From positions 286,491,441-286,529,012 of the forward strand of contig JBOZIK010000001.1 of NCBI GenBank assembly GCA_051453625.1: DNA of 37,572 nucleotides, written 5' to 3'. The notes beneath the pieces were generated by a model. It did no database searches, was not told where the DNA came from, and worked only from the letters and a program-made list of their open reading frames with translations. The position numbers were made by a program, and so were the translations under genes. The stretch's first letter is position 1; every line of letters starts with the position of its first letter. This document shows positions 10,701 through 22,650 of the stretch, piece after piece. The DNA is from Welwitschia mirabilis (taxonomy: Eukaryota; Gnetophyta; Gnetopsida; Welwitschiales).

Positions 10701-12834
10701 CCTTATTATAGCACTTGCTTTTGTGTCCATGTTAACTTAATGGTAATAATGTTATCATCTAAATAATAGCTATAAAGAATCTTCTCTATTCTAATTTTAA
10801 CCCCATTCACTCTTGCATCTTTCAAGTAGCTTTAAATACTATTTGTAAGGGCAATAATAATCCTCTTGATGAGCTTCACTTATAATAAACAATCATCATA
10901 TGTTCTTACCTTGATATCTCAATATGGCAATTGCTACTGAGTCTTTCATTCTACAAGAGCAAGGTCCTTTGTGCCAAGACATCATGGTCGTTTGGCCAAA
11001 ATTAGATTTTTTGCCTGCATGCTTGAAAATAAAGAGAAGGAGGCCTCTTTGAAAGGGGTAGGATCACTAGAAATAATGTTGTCCAAAAAGACTTAATTTC
11101 CCCTATTTCTAACCTTTTTTGATGATTTCATCTAGAACATTTTTTAAGGGGGAAAACATTACCTAGTAGAATACATTTCCCTTTCCCAACCATCCTATTT
11201 GTAGCCTTCATCTAGAATGTTAAACATAAGGGATTTACCTATCCGCTCAAGAGCTAATAGTTCAAAGAATTGAACAAGAACCACTCACCTTCTTGTATCA
11301 AAAACACCTTTCTAATGCTATGAAAAAACTTTGTCACTATAAGCAGCACTGTCAGACTTATAAAATAGGAACCAAGCACTCAAAACCCTAGTTCCTCCAC
11401 TCTACTTCACTTTAGCCCTTCTTCTCAATCAATATTTGTATCATATTTTTATTATATGTCTGTCAATGTTGATTTATTAACATACTTTTATTGTTAAACT
11501 AATAAATGATGCCCCATGTGTACATGCCCTTGTCAGCTATAAACTCAGTGGCCTAGCTATTACAAGTTTCCTTTTACTATTGACATCCAATTCATGATAT
11601 GGATGCTGTTACAAGTCTTCTTTTTTGTTGTTGTTTTTGGTAGATATTGGAGATGAACTATGATGCTTGGATTTCATGAGTAAATATGCTAGTTATGGAT
11701 TTGTTTATGGGGAAGAGAGTGATCGATTCCATGTTTTGAGAAAATAACAAAAGATCAAATTTGATCAAGCTAATCAAAACATGTGTGAATAAGGATGTCT
11801 ATTTCTTTACATGGAAATTTAAAGTGTAGAGAAATTAAGTAAATAAATCTTATTTAATCAATGATTTTTTTTAACTAACACCACAATAGAAAGTGAACTT
11901 GAAGAAATTCATAACTCATGAGTTGCCATTTGCAAAGTGCTTTCTCCTAATTAACCACTTTGGGCTTTGTTGCATCTATTAAAATTTGTGGACACAGATC
12001 TTATTAATAAAACAGCCACTATATAAAAATCTGTTTATTACTAATAATTCATATGTATACAAGCTATGCTAATGATATTATTGTAAATCACATAGATCCA
12101 TAAATGTATGGATTTAACCTTTACAAAAAACATTTTTAGGTATACAGAATAATTTTCCTTAAAGACAATTAATAACACAGCTAAGTCAATAATAATTAGA
12201 TTTGGAAATTTGTCTATTTTGATTAAAACATCAACTAGCCAACATGACTAGAATAAACATTTGAGGAATAGCATCATAATCAAAAAATATAAGTCCTTCT
12301 CCTTTGATTCCTTCTAATACCACATCTTTCCTTATTATATGCTTCTAGGACTCCGTAGATCCCTTTTCATCATTTACATTCTGAAGAGACATAACTCCTT
12401 TCTTTAGAACTTATTAGGTTTATCATTATACATTCTTCTTTATACTGTCTTTATCCATTATTGTATCATTGACACTAACATGTATTTATTAAAGTAGCAA
12501 CCTCTTCATTCTTCACCCGAAATCTCTTGATGACATTTTCATTTTGTGTATCTGGAAAAATAGAGATGACTTTCTTGTGAAAGGACCAGGTTATATATGT
12601 GGGGTGCCACTCTTTCCTGCATATTAGAAAGCCTGGCTACAGGGTTAGGTTAATGACAAAACAGGTCATCTTCATTATGTAGGCCACATGCAATGTCTTT
12701 GAAAATGATCTCTACCTTCAAAGTAATAGTTGATACTTCTAATAAACAAGGTAAATTTATTGAGATAGCTAGTGTAAATATCAATTGATATCATAGAAAG
12801 GCTACAATATGCTATCCTAATATTTGAAAGATAA
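7736..12834. other. AT-rich DNA, no gene recognised
   Basis: About 5.1 kb without recognised exon, RNA gene or element terminus. Short open frames (for example around 7780-7976 and 9067-9300) are AT-driven and carry no motif. A CCC-rich patch at 8820-8910 and a patch at 10960-11045 are less AT-rich than their surroundings and could be eroded exons, but could not be assigned. No CACTA transposase motif was recognised. Confidence 0.35.
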
Positions 12835-12945
12835 GAGAAATGGCTAGCAAGCACGAGATATAGCACTTGCAATAAGACATGCTACTACTCACACATGGAA
12901 GACCTGTGAGTTTAATTCCCAAAAATAAAAAATTAAAAAAAAGGA
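12835..12945 (+). mobile_element. SINE-like element with tRNA-type internal promoter
   Basis: An A-box-like TGGCTAGCAAG (12841-12851, about 9 of 11 against TRGYNNARNNG) is followed ~58 bases later by a B-box-like GTTTAATTC (12910-12918, 8 of 9 against GWTCRANNC), then CCC and an A-rich tail (12921-12943). This is the RNA polymerase III promoter layout of tRNA-derived SINEs. The spacing would suit a tRNA with a long variable arm, but no full cloverleaf with a paired acceptor stem was established, so this is not called as a tRNA. No target duplication was identified. Confidence 0.35.
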
Positions 12946-13450
12946 TTATCTGATGTTTGTTTAATTTTGTATCCTAGCTATCTGACATTCATCTGATATT
13001 TAGCATTAACATATATGTTTTGATGCCTATTCTCTCTTCTATTTGCTTCATTAACATTGAATAGTGGAGATGGTAGACTGTTGTTATGTCATTGTTCATC
13101 CTAACTCTACTTTTGATTGCTTGATATTTAGTAAGAATAATAGAACCTCTTTGGATCTCTAACATTTTTAACCATGAAAGCATTTTATTTCTTGATATTA
13201 AGATCGAATTAAGCTTGTGCTGGTATTACAGAGCAAGAAGAAGCCAAGCTTATTATGGGTTATTGTAGTTGTGCCTCTAGCCTCTATGATCTTATCTAAT
13301 CTACTTGTATTTATCAACAGAGCAGATAAGCATGGAATAAGCATCTTATGAAACACAGGAACCTCTCTTTTTCAATTCTAAAAATTTGTCTTTAATCTCC
13401 AAAATGCTCCAATTATAACCCCTTATTGACTTTATCCTTTTTTTTTGGTT
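12946..13450. other. AT-rich DNA, no gene recognised
   Basis: No supported feature. The short minus-strand frame near 12989-13183 has no recognisable motif. Confidence 0.35.
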
Positions 13451-13732
13451 AGATTGAAAAGTTGCATAAGGGATTGAATCCACCATCTATAAACATGTTG
13501 CATTTGAAAGACCATTTACCCTTGGCATTAAAGGCTAGATTGTTTATAGGTCTCATTTCCATTATGATACTTTCTTCTTCACCCTTATTTGCAGTGAGGG
13601 AAAATGATCTGCAAGGGGCTTTATAGTGAGGACAAACTGAAGCAAGCTAAGGCCCTATTCTATGCACTGCCTGAAAAAGGATTGATCCCAAATGAGGTTA
13701 CTTATACTATCAAGATAGAAATAGAAAAATAG
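13451..13732 (+). pseudogene. Pentatricopeptide-repeat protein fragment
   Basis: An open stretch from 13604 to the TAG near 13730 reads as a PPR motif: ICKGLYSEDKLKQAKALFYA, then LPEKGLIPNEVTYTIKI. This is the characteristic GLC..G.L.EA..LF..M.EKG..PN.VTYT.LI spacing of P-type PPR proteins, which bind organellar RNA. A possible preceding piece, LHKGLNPPSIN (about 13463-13495), lies about 110 bases upstream, separated by non-coding sequence. Typical PPR proteins have ten or more tandem 35-residue motifs; here one or two remain. It is on the same strand as the kinase and methionine synthase fragments and inside the same CACTA-bounded interval. Assignment to a particular PPR gene is not possible. 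Confidence 0.5.
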
Positions 13733-14311
13733 ACAAGTGCTTTTTGAGTTAGAGGTTGTTTGTGGAATGTGGATGCAACTAGATGAGTCCTAGCTTGTGA
13801 GTGGCTAAATATCCATCACAATTAACTAAAAGGAGCAAGCAGTGGCTTAAAAATTCTTGTTAAAACTTATTTTCAAAATATCCTTGCTAAAACATATAAG
13901 TAAGAATGAAGAATAGTTTCCCTATTATTAGCAATTCACCTTATGTTTCTATATTTCAATGTCTTTGAATTCCGATTAACCTCTGTGTGGCTATGTACTG
14001 TGATTACAAAGATTAAGGGCATCTCTGCCTTTGGATTTATATTTGTCTAAGGAACAAAGACCATTAGTGTGATAAAGAATGTCGATTTCCCCTCTGATAA
14101 CATTTTGTTTGTTGGAGTAGTTAATGGACGAAACATTTAGACAAATGACCTCATTGCTTCCTTAACTATTTTAGAGAATCTTTAGAACATAGTTAGAAAA
14201 GTTTGCACACATCAAAAACATAGTAATAACTATCACTATAACAAGAGATCTCAATTTTTGCATATGTTATATTTAATGCTTTTATTGGTGTTTAATTGTT
14301 TGCTTACAAAG

Positions 14312-15431
14312 AAACTTATTGTTTCCACCTCTTGCTCTCTGATGCACACCGCCGTGGATTTGGTCAATGAAACCAAACTTAATGATGAAATCAAGTCTTA
14401 CTTAGCTTTCACTACACAAAATCTTGATGAAGTTGTTGCTCTTGCCAGAGCATTGACCGGTCATAAGGATGAGGTATGCTTTTGTATTTGGACTTTGAAG
14501 AGATTGATATCAGTTTACGTTGGACATGCAAATTTACAACATTTTTTAAGGATTTATTTGCTACCAATGCTGCTGCACAAGCCTCAAGGAAATAATCTCC
14601 TCAAGTAACAAACAATCCAATCTAAAAAGCTGTAAGTTCATTTCTATAAAAATTTCTCAGTACTGCATAGCGCATCTCAATTCTCAATGAAGGTTTCCTC
14701 AATTCCTAGTGGAATGCTTGTACAGGTTGCTGCTCTGAAAACATCTAATCATCACCGAGTTACACCAGCGAACATTTACCTTGAGCACTAGCAGAGGAAA
14801 CTAAATCTCCCTCTTCTATCGACCACCAGCATTGGATCGTTCCCTCAGACCGTTGAATTATGTAGGGTCTGCAGAAAATACAAAAGCAACAAGTTAGTAG
14901 TCTAGAGAAACTGCTAAGTCTAGGAGATGATCCTGTACTTTATACGTAATTACTGATGGATCCTCTCCTTATGTACAGGATCGTAGAGAAGAGTGCATCA
15001 AATCTATGAAGGAAGAAATTGCAAAGTTTGTGAATTTATAGGAAGAGCTAGAGGTAATTAGAAATTTAATTCTGAGCCTTTGGGTTCCCTGCAGAGATGA
15101 CCGAGTTTGCATTTTCTTTCTATTGAAATGCTTAAATAAGATATCTAACTCTTGAAGGCTTTGGTTTGCAGAGAAATGACTGGTTAAGTACTTTGGAGAG
15201 TATCTTCAGCGATTTCCCTTTACAGTGAATGGATGGGTGCAGTCATATAGATCGCACTGTGTAAAACCACCAATCATATATGGTGACATTAATCATTCAA
15301 ATCCAATGAAGGTCTTTTGGTTGAAAACTGCGTAGAGCATGACTGCTTGCGCAATGAAGGGAATGCTCACAGGCCCTATCACAATTCTCAATTGGTCTTT
15401 TGTTAGACATGATCAACCCAGATCCAAAACG
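14312..15431 (+). pseudogene. Cobalamin-independent methionine synthase pseudogene, internal exons
   Basis: Five exon-like blocks match the middle of plant MetE (5-methyltetrahydropteroyltriglutamate-homocysteine methyltransferase), the cytosolic enzyme making methionine. 14312-14473: [20 protein letters not shown]..., with GT at 14474. 14551-14631: [12 protein letters not shown], then a stop, with GTAAGT at 14632. 14726 to about 14880: AALKTSNHHR..., then [19 protein letters not shown], the linker between the two barrels, ending near [10 protein letters not shown]. 14979-15053: EECIKSMKEEIAKFVNL(stop)EELE, with GTAATT. 15172-15431: RND, then with frameshifts [45 protein letters not shown], then GTGAGA. 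The VHGEPE catalytic segment expected just before RND is missing, stops and indels break the frame, and the N terminus and the zinc-ligand C terminus are absent. Retained introns show a copy of genomic DNA, not a processed transcript. Confidence 0.85.
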
Positions 15432-16280
15432 GTGAGAGTAATCCTTAGAGTTTTTTAAAACCAATCAAATAATTTATTTCATAAAGAGCATAAAACATAA
15501 AATCTTAGAAGACAAGATGCTTAAACATTATTAAAGATTAGCTTTGCTTTACAACATTTGACAATATCCACCTTACACAAGATGACGACAACCCTAGTTC
15601 ATTAGCTGAAATATCAAAGCACAATGCATAATCTAGTAGATACATAGAGATGTGTTGAATGAAAACATGAATTTAGACATATACCTTGTCCAAGTTTGAA
15701 ATGCTTTTGGGATACCATATTCTAATTTCTTTATCATTCAATTGATTATATATTTGTGGGAAGCCAAGTAAGAGAGTGGGTCGATGGAGTCTTGATATAA
15801 TGTCTTTAAAATTTTTTAAGAACTAATGCTTAGTGCTTTTGACTTGTTTAGAGGGGTTTGTCACATGTTGCATTGTCTATGTGCATGTTCCAAATAGATA
15901 TCTTAACTATCATATGAAAAAAGGATAAGTCATCATTCACTCACAAACCTAACTCCTTTTTTAGAGTTACTTGATATAGCTTGAGGATAGCTTATACACA
16001 AAGTGCTATAGAAATAAAGAATATCTCTTATTCTTCTTCAAATGATCTCAACTAATGATTACAAAGAAGAGAGTGAGTTCATTATATAACCTAACCCCAT
16101 TTGGAATCTAAAAAGAAACTTTATAAAGCAACTTTATAAAAGATAAGGTTTTTCTTACATTCTTGTTTCCTAAAGATATTTTTAGAAAAAGTGTTTCCAT
16201 TAAAAACTTGTAATACCCTCTGGGCCCACTTGCAATCATGAAAGATACATGATATTTTGATAATCATCAAAAAGGCTTTA
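15432..16280. other. AT-rich DNA after the MetE fragment
   Basis: Begins as the 5' part of a former MetE intron (GTGAGAGTAATCC). No further MetE exon was recognised. The rest has no supported feature. Confidence 0.35.
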
Positions 16281-16802
16281 AACTAAATTAATTTTTCCAC
16301 TAAGGGCTAGAATCCGTTGGGCTATTAAAGTGATCTGTTTCTATGTTCAAGGGTGATTTTTCTTCTAAATATTCTTTGACTTTTTCAAATGTATGATCAA
16401 ACCACTTTGGAAAGACATGTTTAGGATTTTCTGCTTTTATAACTTCTCTTTGGAGGTATCATATGTTTTTAATGATTTGAGTTTCCATTCTTTCTTTTCT
16501 TTCTTTTTCATGGAAGCTATATATTCTACAAGAAACTTTATTCATTGCTGATTTGTATCAATTATGACTCATTGCAAAACATCCATAGTTATTTCATAGG
16601 GATTGTGATCATCTCCATCTTGCACTAAGGAAGTCATAAGTTTGCATTCCATAATCAATGCAGATTGAAATACAACTACTAGTAAATGATTTATGTTTGT
16701 GATCACAATATCAGAAAGACCAATAAAGACATCTAATATGTAGAAATACAAACAGATATACAATGCCACCCTAGGCACAAATGAGTGGAAATTATGATCC
16801 AT
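16281..16802 (-). pseudogene. Protein-like remnant, unassigned
   Basis: Read on the minus strand, an open segment ends DDHNPYEITMDVLQ, followed after a stop and frameshifts by VEYIASMKKKEKKE, then VIKAENPKHVFPKWFDHTFE and KVKEYLEEKSPLNIETDHFN. The charged, helical, protein-like composition over ~150 codons exceeds what neighbouring AT-rich DNA gives by chance. It resembles the style of plant retroelement structural proteins but no named family was recognised. Several stops and frame changes make it a remnant at best. Confidence 0.25.
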
Positions 16803-18217
16803 AGAGCTAATCCTATGTAGGTAAAATAAGACAACAATGAAGATGATGGTGAGAATGACAAGAAAAGTGAGATTTAATGAATTTGTAACAAATTTGATTA
16901 AAATAAAATATCAGTTACTGCAGTAGTTTAAATTAATGAAAGGAACCTCCTATGTCTAGGAAACATTGTTGCTTAGGATGTAGTTTATCAAGGTTGTGAG
17001 GTTAAAAATGTAATAGAAGAATGATATTTCTAAATAATGAAATACCAATTATAGATAATTCAAATCTAGATATATCTAATAAATATTGACTAAGCAATCA
17101 TATATAGAAAGAATCTAGGTTTCTAACAGTCAATTAGGTTTTGATCTAAGATAATAAAAGTGGAACTACTTGCTCCAAAACTAATAGTGAGTCCATCATA
17201 TTAGTGGTTTATGTATTTAGAACATTTGTGGTATTCAAAGTTACAACTAAGAGACCTATCAGTTTTGTGATTGTAGAAATTGATCTTGATTATGCAAGAA
17301 TGCAGCTAAGTGGAACTTATTCAAGCAGTCTTGAAATTACCTTTGATTTTTCTATTTTAGATGGTTTTATATTGATCATGAAAAATGTATTCTATAGATG
17401 ATGAACCTATGTTCTTGTAATTTCATACATGTTTTGGCATGTGCCCTCATCCATTACTATTAGATGCATGCAATTTGATATGAAGATATATCACTGAGTA
17501 GGTAATATTTCTTCTGGTTCTCTATTATGAATGATAAAGATTAGCTTTTACTTGTCAATTAAAGGTTTAGAACTGTGCTTCATTTGAAGTTTAACTGATC
17601 AAAATTTTTCAGTTTCCTAAAAAATACAAGCAATAAGCTTATCATCATTATCATTTAGTGAGCATCCTTACACCTAAAATCAGTAGTTAAAATCCTTAGA
17701 AATGCTTTACCTTTTTTAAGAGAAAAAGAGTGAGAAATATGAAGCACATAGAAAACATTGAATATTATTTTTTAGTTTCATTAATTACTTTCTTCTTTTT
17801 CCAATTATAAAATATTAATTATTTTTAAGAAAAACTTAATTCTACTCACCTATCAAAAATCTAGATTGATTTCTCTTATTTGCTTCTTATTTGAGCTTTT
17901 TCTAGAAAGCCAATCAAATATTAGGATTGCTATTTTGTTTGACTATGGTTCTGCTTATTAGATTCATGTTAAACAAATTGTATATTTTCTAGATAGAAAC
18001 ATATGATTTCATACTAGTGCCTATGCATGGCAAAGAAGATCATATGTTAATCTTAGACATTTGTATTTTAATCCTTAGAGTGCATCTACATGTTTTACTT
18101 ATCTCTTTATATATTTGAATTTCTGGTTTAAAATTTGTTTCAAGTTTCTTATCTTAAGGCTTGGTAATTCTGCTTGAAATCCTAGCTTATTTCATAATTT
18201 TTTTAGTCCCAGGTGAT
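16803..18217. other. AT-rich DNA, no gene recognised
   Basis: No supported feature; a 65-codon open frame at 17204-17401 has no recognisable motif. Confidence 0.35.
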
Positions 18218-18850
18218 NNNNNNNNNNNNNNNNNNNNNNNNNNNNNNNNNNNNNNNNNNNNNNNNNNNNNNNNNNNNNNNNNNNNNNNNNNNNNNNNNNN
18301 NNNNNNNNNNNNNNNNNNNNNNNNNNNNNNNNNNNNNNNNNNNNNNNNNNNNNNNNNNNNNNNNNNNNNNNNNNNNNNNNNNNNNNNNNNNNNNNNNNNN
18401 NNNNNNNNNNNNNNNNNNNNNNNNNNNNNNNNNNNNNNNNNNNNNNNNNNNNNNNNNNNNNNNNNNNNNNNNNNNNNNNNNNNNNNNNNNNNNNNNNNNN
18501 NNNNNNNNNNNNNNNNNNNNNNNNNNNNNNNNNNNNNNNNNNNNNNNNNNNNNNNNNNNNNNNNNNNNNNNNNNNNNNNNNNNNNNNNNNNNNNNNNNNN
18601 NNNNNNNNNNNNNNNNNNNNNNNNNNNNNNNNNNNNNNNNNNNNNNNNNNNNNNNNNNNNNNNNNNNNNNNNNNNNNNNNNNNNNNNNNNNNNNNNNNNN
18701 NNNNNNNNNNNNNNNNNNNNNNNNNNNNNNNNNNNNNNNNNNNNNNNNNNNNNNNNNNNNNNNNNNNNNNNNNNNNNNNNNNNNNNNNNNNNNNNNNNNN
18801 NNNNNNNNNNNNNNNNNNNNNNNNNNNNNNNNNNNNNNNNNNNNNNNNNN
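18218..18850. other. Assembly gap, 633 N
   Basis: A sized gap just inside the right CACTA subterminal region, probably unresolved because of the repeats next to it. Confidence 0.95.
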
Positions 18851-19115
18851 AGGTGTTTATTTGAATCAAAATGGCTTTTAAGACATTTATAGAAAGAAGT
18901 GCATTCAAAGGCCCTTTAAGGTATTTCTTTAAAAAAAAAAAAACCTTAAAATGCCTTTTAGGGTATTTCTTGGAAAAATACCTTAAAAGGCCTTTTAAGG
19001 TGTTTTTATTAAAGTGTCTAGGTTTTTTAAAGCATTTTGTGAAGAAACATCTTAAAACTTTTTAAGGTGTTTTTTTAAGACCTTAATGCCTTAAAAGCTT
19101 ATATTTCTTGTAGTG
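18851..19115 (-). repeat. CACTA right terminus and subterminal repeats
   Basis: Dense alternating CCTTAAAA and TTTTAAGG motifs (for example ACCTTAAAAGGCC near 18980) ending at 19115 with TATATTTCTTGTAGTG, the inverted form of the CACTACAAGAAA terminus. Confidence 0.7.
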
Positions 19116-22100
19116 AATCTTGGTGTGAATGAATTATTTTCACAAACAAATATTGATAAGATGGAAAATGCATAAATTCCTAAATAATAGCATAGTGTGT
19201 GTGCCATCATCTTAGGTCAAATTCACATATTCTTAGAGCCTCTTCTCCTCATAAATAACTGACTAAGAAAGAAATTGTTTTTTGTCATTTTAGTGTACCT
19301 TATATTAGACTATTTTTTATTCTTTTGAGTTATCAAGGCATCAACTAATTGATAGAATGAAAAAAATTTTGATGATTGGTACACTAAAGATCATTTTGTG
19401 TCATGTTGCAAGCTAAATGTCATGCTTCTTTTAGTAAAAAGATGACCTTTTAGGTGTCATTAATTGTTACCTATGTTTTAAGTTCATCATCATTCAAAAC
19501 ATGCTAAATAACATGCTTCTTCAAATTTGATTTATAGATAAAAGTGCTTGTAGAGACCACTGCATTTGAAACTATTCTTTTCTTTCCTACCCAATAAACT
19601 ATAATAATACCTTATTTCACTTCTTTGTAGATCTACTGAAAGTATACAATGGTGCAGGAGAATCCTTTATTTGCATTTTCCTTAATGCTAAAGATATTTT
19701 AATCTTAGACAAAAGAAATTAGGCCATGAGATGGAAAGGAAGAAGACCAGGATCTTGTTCATAATCTGAAACATAAGGAAGAGATGATGTAGATGAGGAA
19801 AAGTGCAACCTTCTAAGTAGTCCCATTTTAAAAATAGCCCCATTAAGAAAAATGATCCATCCTTCTATCTTTGAATTGCCTTTTCTCTTCCCTTATTTTA
19901 GACCTAAACTAACTTTTTGTAGCTACTTTTCTTCTTTTACTGAGCCTGCTCTATGCTGTGTTCCCTATTTCTAGAGTGTTCTCCTTTAATGCATTGACTG
20001 TTTTTGATGTTGTCTCCTCTTTTTTAATGCTTATCATTGCCTACTAGTATGGCTAGTATGTTTGATAATCACCTACTAACCTTGATGTTAAGGTTCATGT
20101 TAAAAGGTGATTATTGATCTAAAGATAAATGGTTGCCAATAGATGAGAAATTTAGAAGATCCCATGTAGGTATAGATAAGAAGTTAGTTTGAGATAAGGT
20201 TATAGAATATTAGGAAAATGCAAGCAAACAACCAAATGCAACCTTTACCCATTTGTCATCTAGGAAATTTTAGATAGGCACAACCACATAATGGTAATCA
20301 ATTTATTTATCCTTTTACATAAGATCCTTTACATCTATAAGTACATCCTCTAGGATAGCATTTATCCACATTTTTTAAGTAGATACATTCTCAAATTTTC
20401 AATGGTCAATCACAAAATATAAGCCATTTGAGTTAGTAAGTAATTTTAGAATTTCAAAAATCACAATCTTACAGTGTTTTTCATTTGTATGGAGAAAACT
20501 GAGGCTAGGCAAAACACCTCTTAAATGTTGGTTTAACAACTATCATTCACTCTATTTTGATCTATGTTTTTCATAGTTTCAAGGGGAACATCCCCTAAAA
20601 TTTGGTTTGACCTGCACTTATGATTCAGTTTTATCTTAGTTTGCCTATGCTTAGGCTAGAAATTACTCCATTTTAGCTAAACATCCCCCCTCTTTTTATC
20701 ATGTTTCTACATCTTTTTACACTTCCAGGTAATAACATTCACCCATCAAAGCCTGGAGGTTTTCTCCATAGCCTAAGTGCACTTTTTAGTTATGAATGAG
20801 TCATCTTCATACATATCATTCATTACCTTCTAGTGAGCTATACTAGATATTACCTTATGGTAGAAGTAAAATTAGAACATTTACATTTTTTATTTTCTAT
20901 TATATTTTTAAAGTCTCCTTGTTTTGTATGTACAGTAAGAGGAAACACCTTCACTGTTTGCTAATGGAACAGTTACCACCAAATCAAGTAGTCCCATGAC
21001 TAGAAATAGCTCAATAGACTGATGATTAAATTTAAAAATGTTATTAAACAAGTAATAATATTAATTATAAAACTACTATGTTATGCCATTGTAGAAATAA
21101 CTATCATAGAATAATAAAACTACTAAATAATTAACAAGGACATGATTTTTCACATTTCTTATAAATAAGGAACTCAAGAAATAAAGTACGATAGCATAGG
21201 GTAGAGATCTAGATTAACAATCAAAGGAACCACTATCTTAATTACTCCAATGATGATTGGAACTTGCAACATATTCCATCAAAATTAAAGTATCAATGGT
21301 TTATTATAGATCTAATTTATTCCTTTTTTCTTGAGATTCAAAAAAACTTATTCTATAATTTTATTTCTTGGAATCTTATCTAGATTAAGTTTATTAAGAT
21401 GTTTCTTAAGTCTTGAATTGAAATATTTTCATTTAGTGTTAAGACTCTACATACCTTATCTATGTATCTTAAGATTCTGTGATCTTATATGTTAAGGGAT
21501 TTAGTTAGGATTAGTTAAAACATGTACATTTTCCATCTTTTTCCTTTATTTTCTTCTACTTCAAATTTTTTAAGCCTTCCTTTGGATGTTCATAACCTAA
21601 TTTGCCTCATTTCAACTCACTCATCTTCTCACACGTTAAGCTCTAATATTTTCAAAATGAAACATCAGGAATGCTTGCATTGCTAAAGGATTTGAAGTTT
21701 TAGATATATCTAGAAGGGACAAGAATCATTAAGCTCATTAATATTATACTCTTTACTTTTATCTTTTTGATCCTCTAGACTGCCTTATCATCTCATCTTT
21801 TTTTTCTTTTTATGACTATTACAGGCATTGTTATTCCTTTATGTCTTCTCAGCAATAAATTTTATGTCTACTTTAGTGTGTGATATTTGTCATTTCTTTT
21901 ATCAATTCTCCTCACATAAAGATATCTAGATTTCTTCTAAAAAATTCATTTTATACTATGGTTATCACTAATGCTTTAATATTTGTTAGTTCTCATTTGC
22001 CTTCTTATTGTCTTTTACATGCCATATAGGTTTTAGTTATGTCAAACGGGGAAATAATAGCTAATCTCATGGGTGACTTACTAGGAATACATTACTTCAC

Positions 22101-22650
22101 TTTTGTTGCTAATGTTATATTTGATACTAAGAGTTGAATGGACAACAATTGAATGTGATATGCTCAAGATGCAATGTGATATGCTTTAGAGAACATTTTA
22201 GTGAGATCTATGTGATCCTTTCAAAGACTTTCCATTATTGAAAATAGGAGATATTACTATCATAAATGTACACTTTTAAGATTTCAATGATGACAAGGTT
22301 TTAGGTGATTGTTTTTTTTTACCCCGATTGAACTACAATTGGACTCAAATCTTTAAATGTTGGATCCAATTTGATGACTCCATATTAGTAATTACATTTT
22401 GCATCTTCCTAAGAGTTCTTGTAGCTATGACAAGTATTCCAATAATTATGTTGCATTAGATTCTACAAAAGGAAATCTAGTAGTAAAACGAAAGATTACT
22501 ATTAATGCTTTATTAAATTTATGCTTCTCTTGTAATCATTCATGCATCCTCTTGTGCTTAACTTTGTGCTATATTTTAGCATTCCTATGGATGTCATTAT
22601 GTAATTTGTGCTCCAAGGCATGCCTCCTATAGATCCATTTTGTAATTTTC
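19116..22650. other. AT-rich DNA, no gene recognised
   Basis: About 3.5 kb without recognised coding or RNA features. A left CACTA end that could pair with the terminus at 23060 was looked for here and not found. No continuation of the calcium ATPase exons was recognised. Confidence 0.35.

Larger units (their letters stand above)
6789..19115. mobile_element. Candidate CACTA (En/Spm-like) element with gene fragments
   Basis: The left end at 6789 reads CACTGCAAGAATTATAGG; the reverse complement of the right end at 19115 reads CACTACAAGAAATATAAG, about 23 of 27 positions alike by eye. CACTACAAGAAA is the classical CACTA-superfamily terminal inverted repeat. Both ends are followed inward by several hundred bases of short CCTTAAAA/TTTTAAGG repeats in both orientations, typical subterminal repeats. 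Flanking triplets are AAC (6786-6788) and AAT (19116-19118), a 2-of-3 match to an expected 3-bp target duplication. No transposase (TNP2/TNPD-like) was recognised. Inside are fragments of a CDKB kinase, a PPR protein and methionine synthase, all plus strand. It could be a single 12.3-kb gene-capturing element, or two unrelated termini; pairing with the other right end at 23060 is also possible. Confidence 0.45.

Noticed and set aside
10920-11050. Patch with exon-like composition
   Set aside because: No motif could be assigned in any frame.
12835-12920. Functional tRNA gene
   Set aside because: A and B box-like strings are present but no pairing acceptor or anticodon stem could be shown; called SINE-like instead.
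18161-18908. Long open frames on both strands spanning 18161-18908
   Set aside because: They consist almost entirely of N; only the edges are real sequence.
22399-22632. 77-codon cysteine-rich open frame
   Set aside because: No recognisable motif; next to CACTA subterminal repeats and AT-driven.
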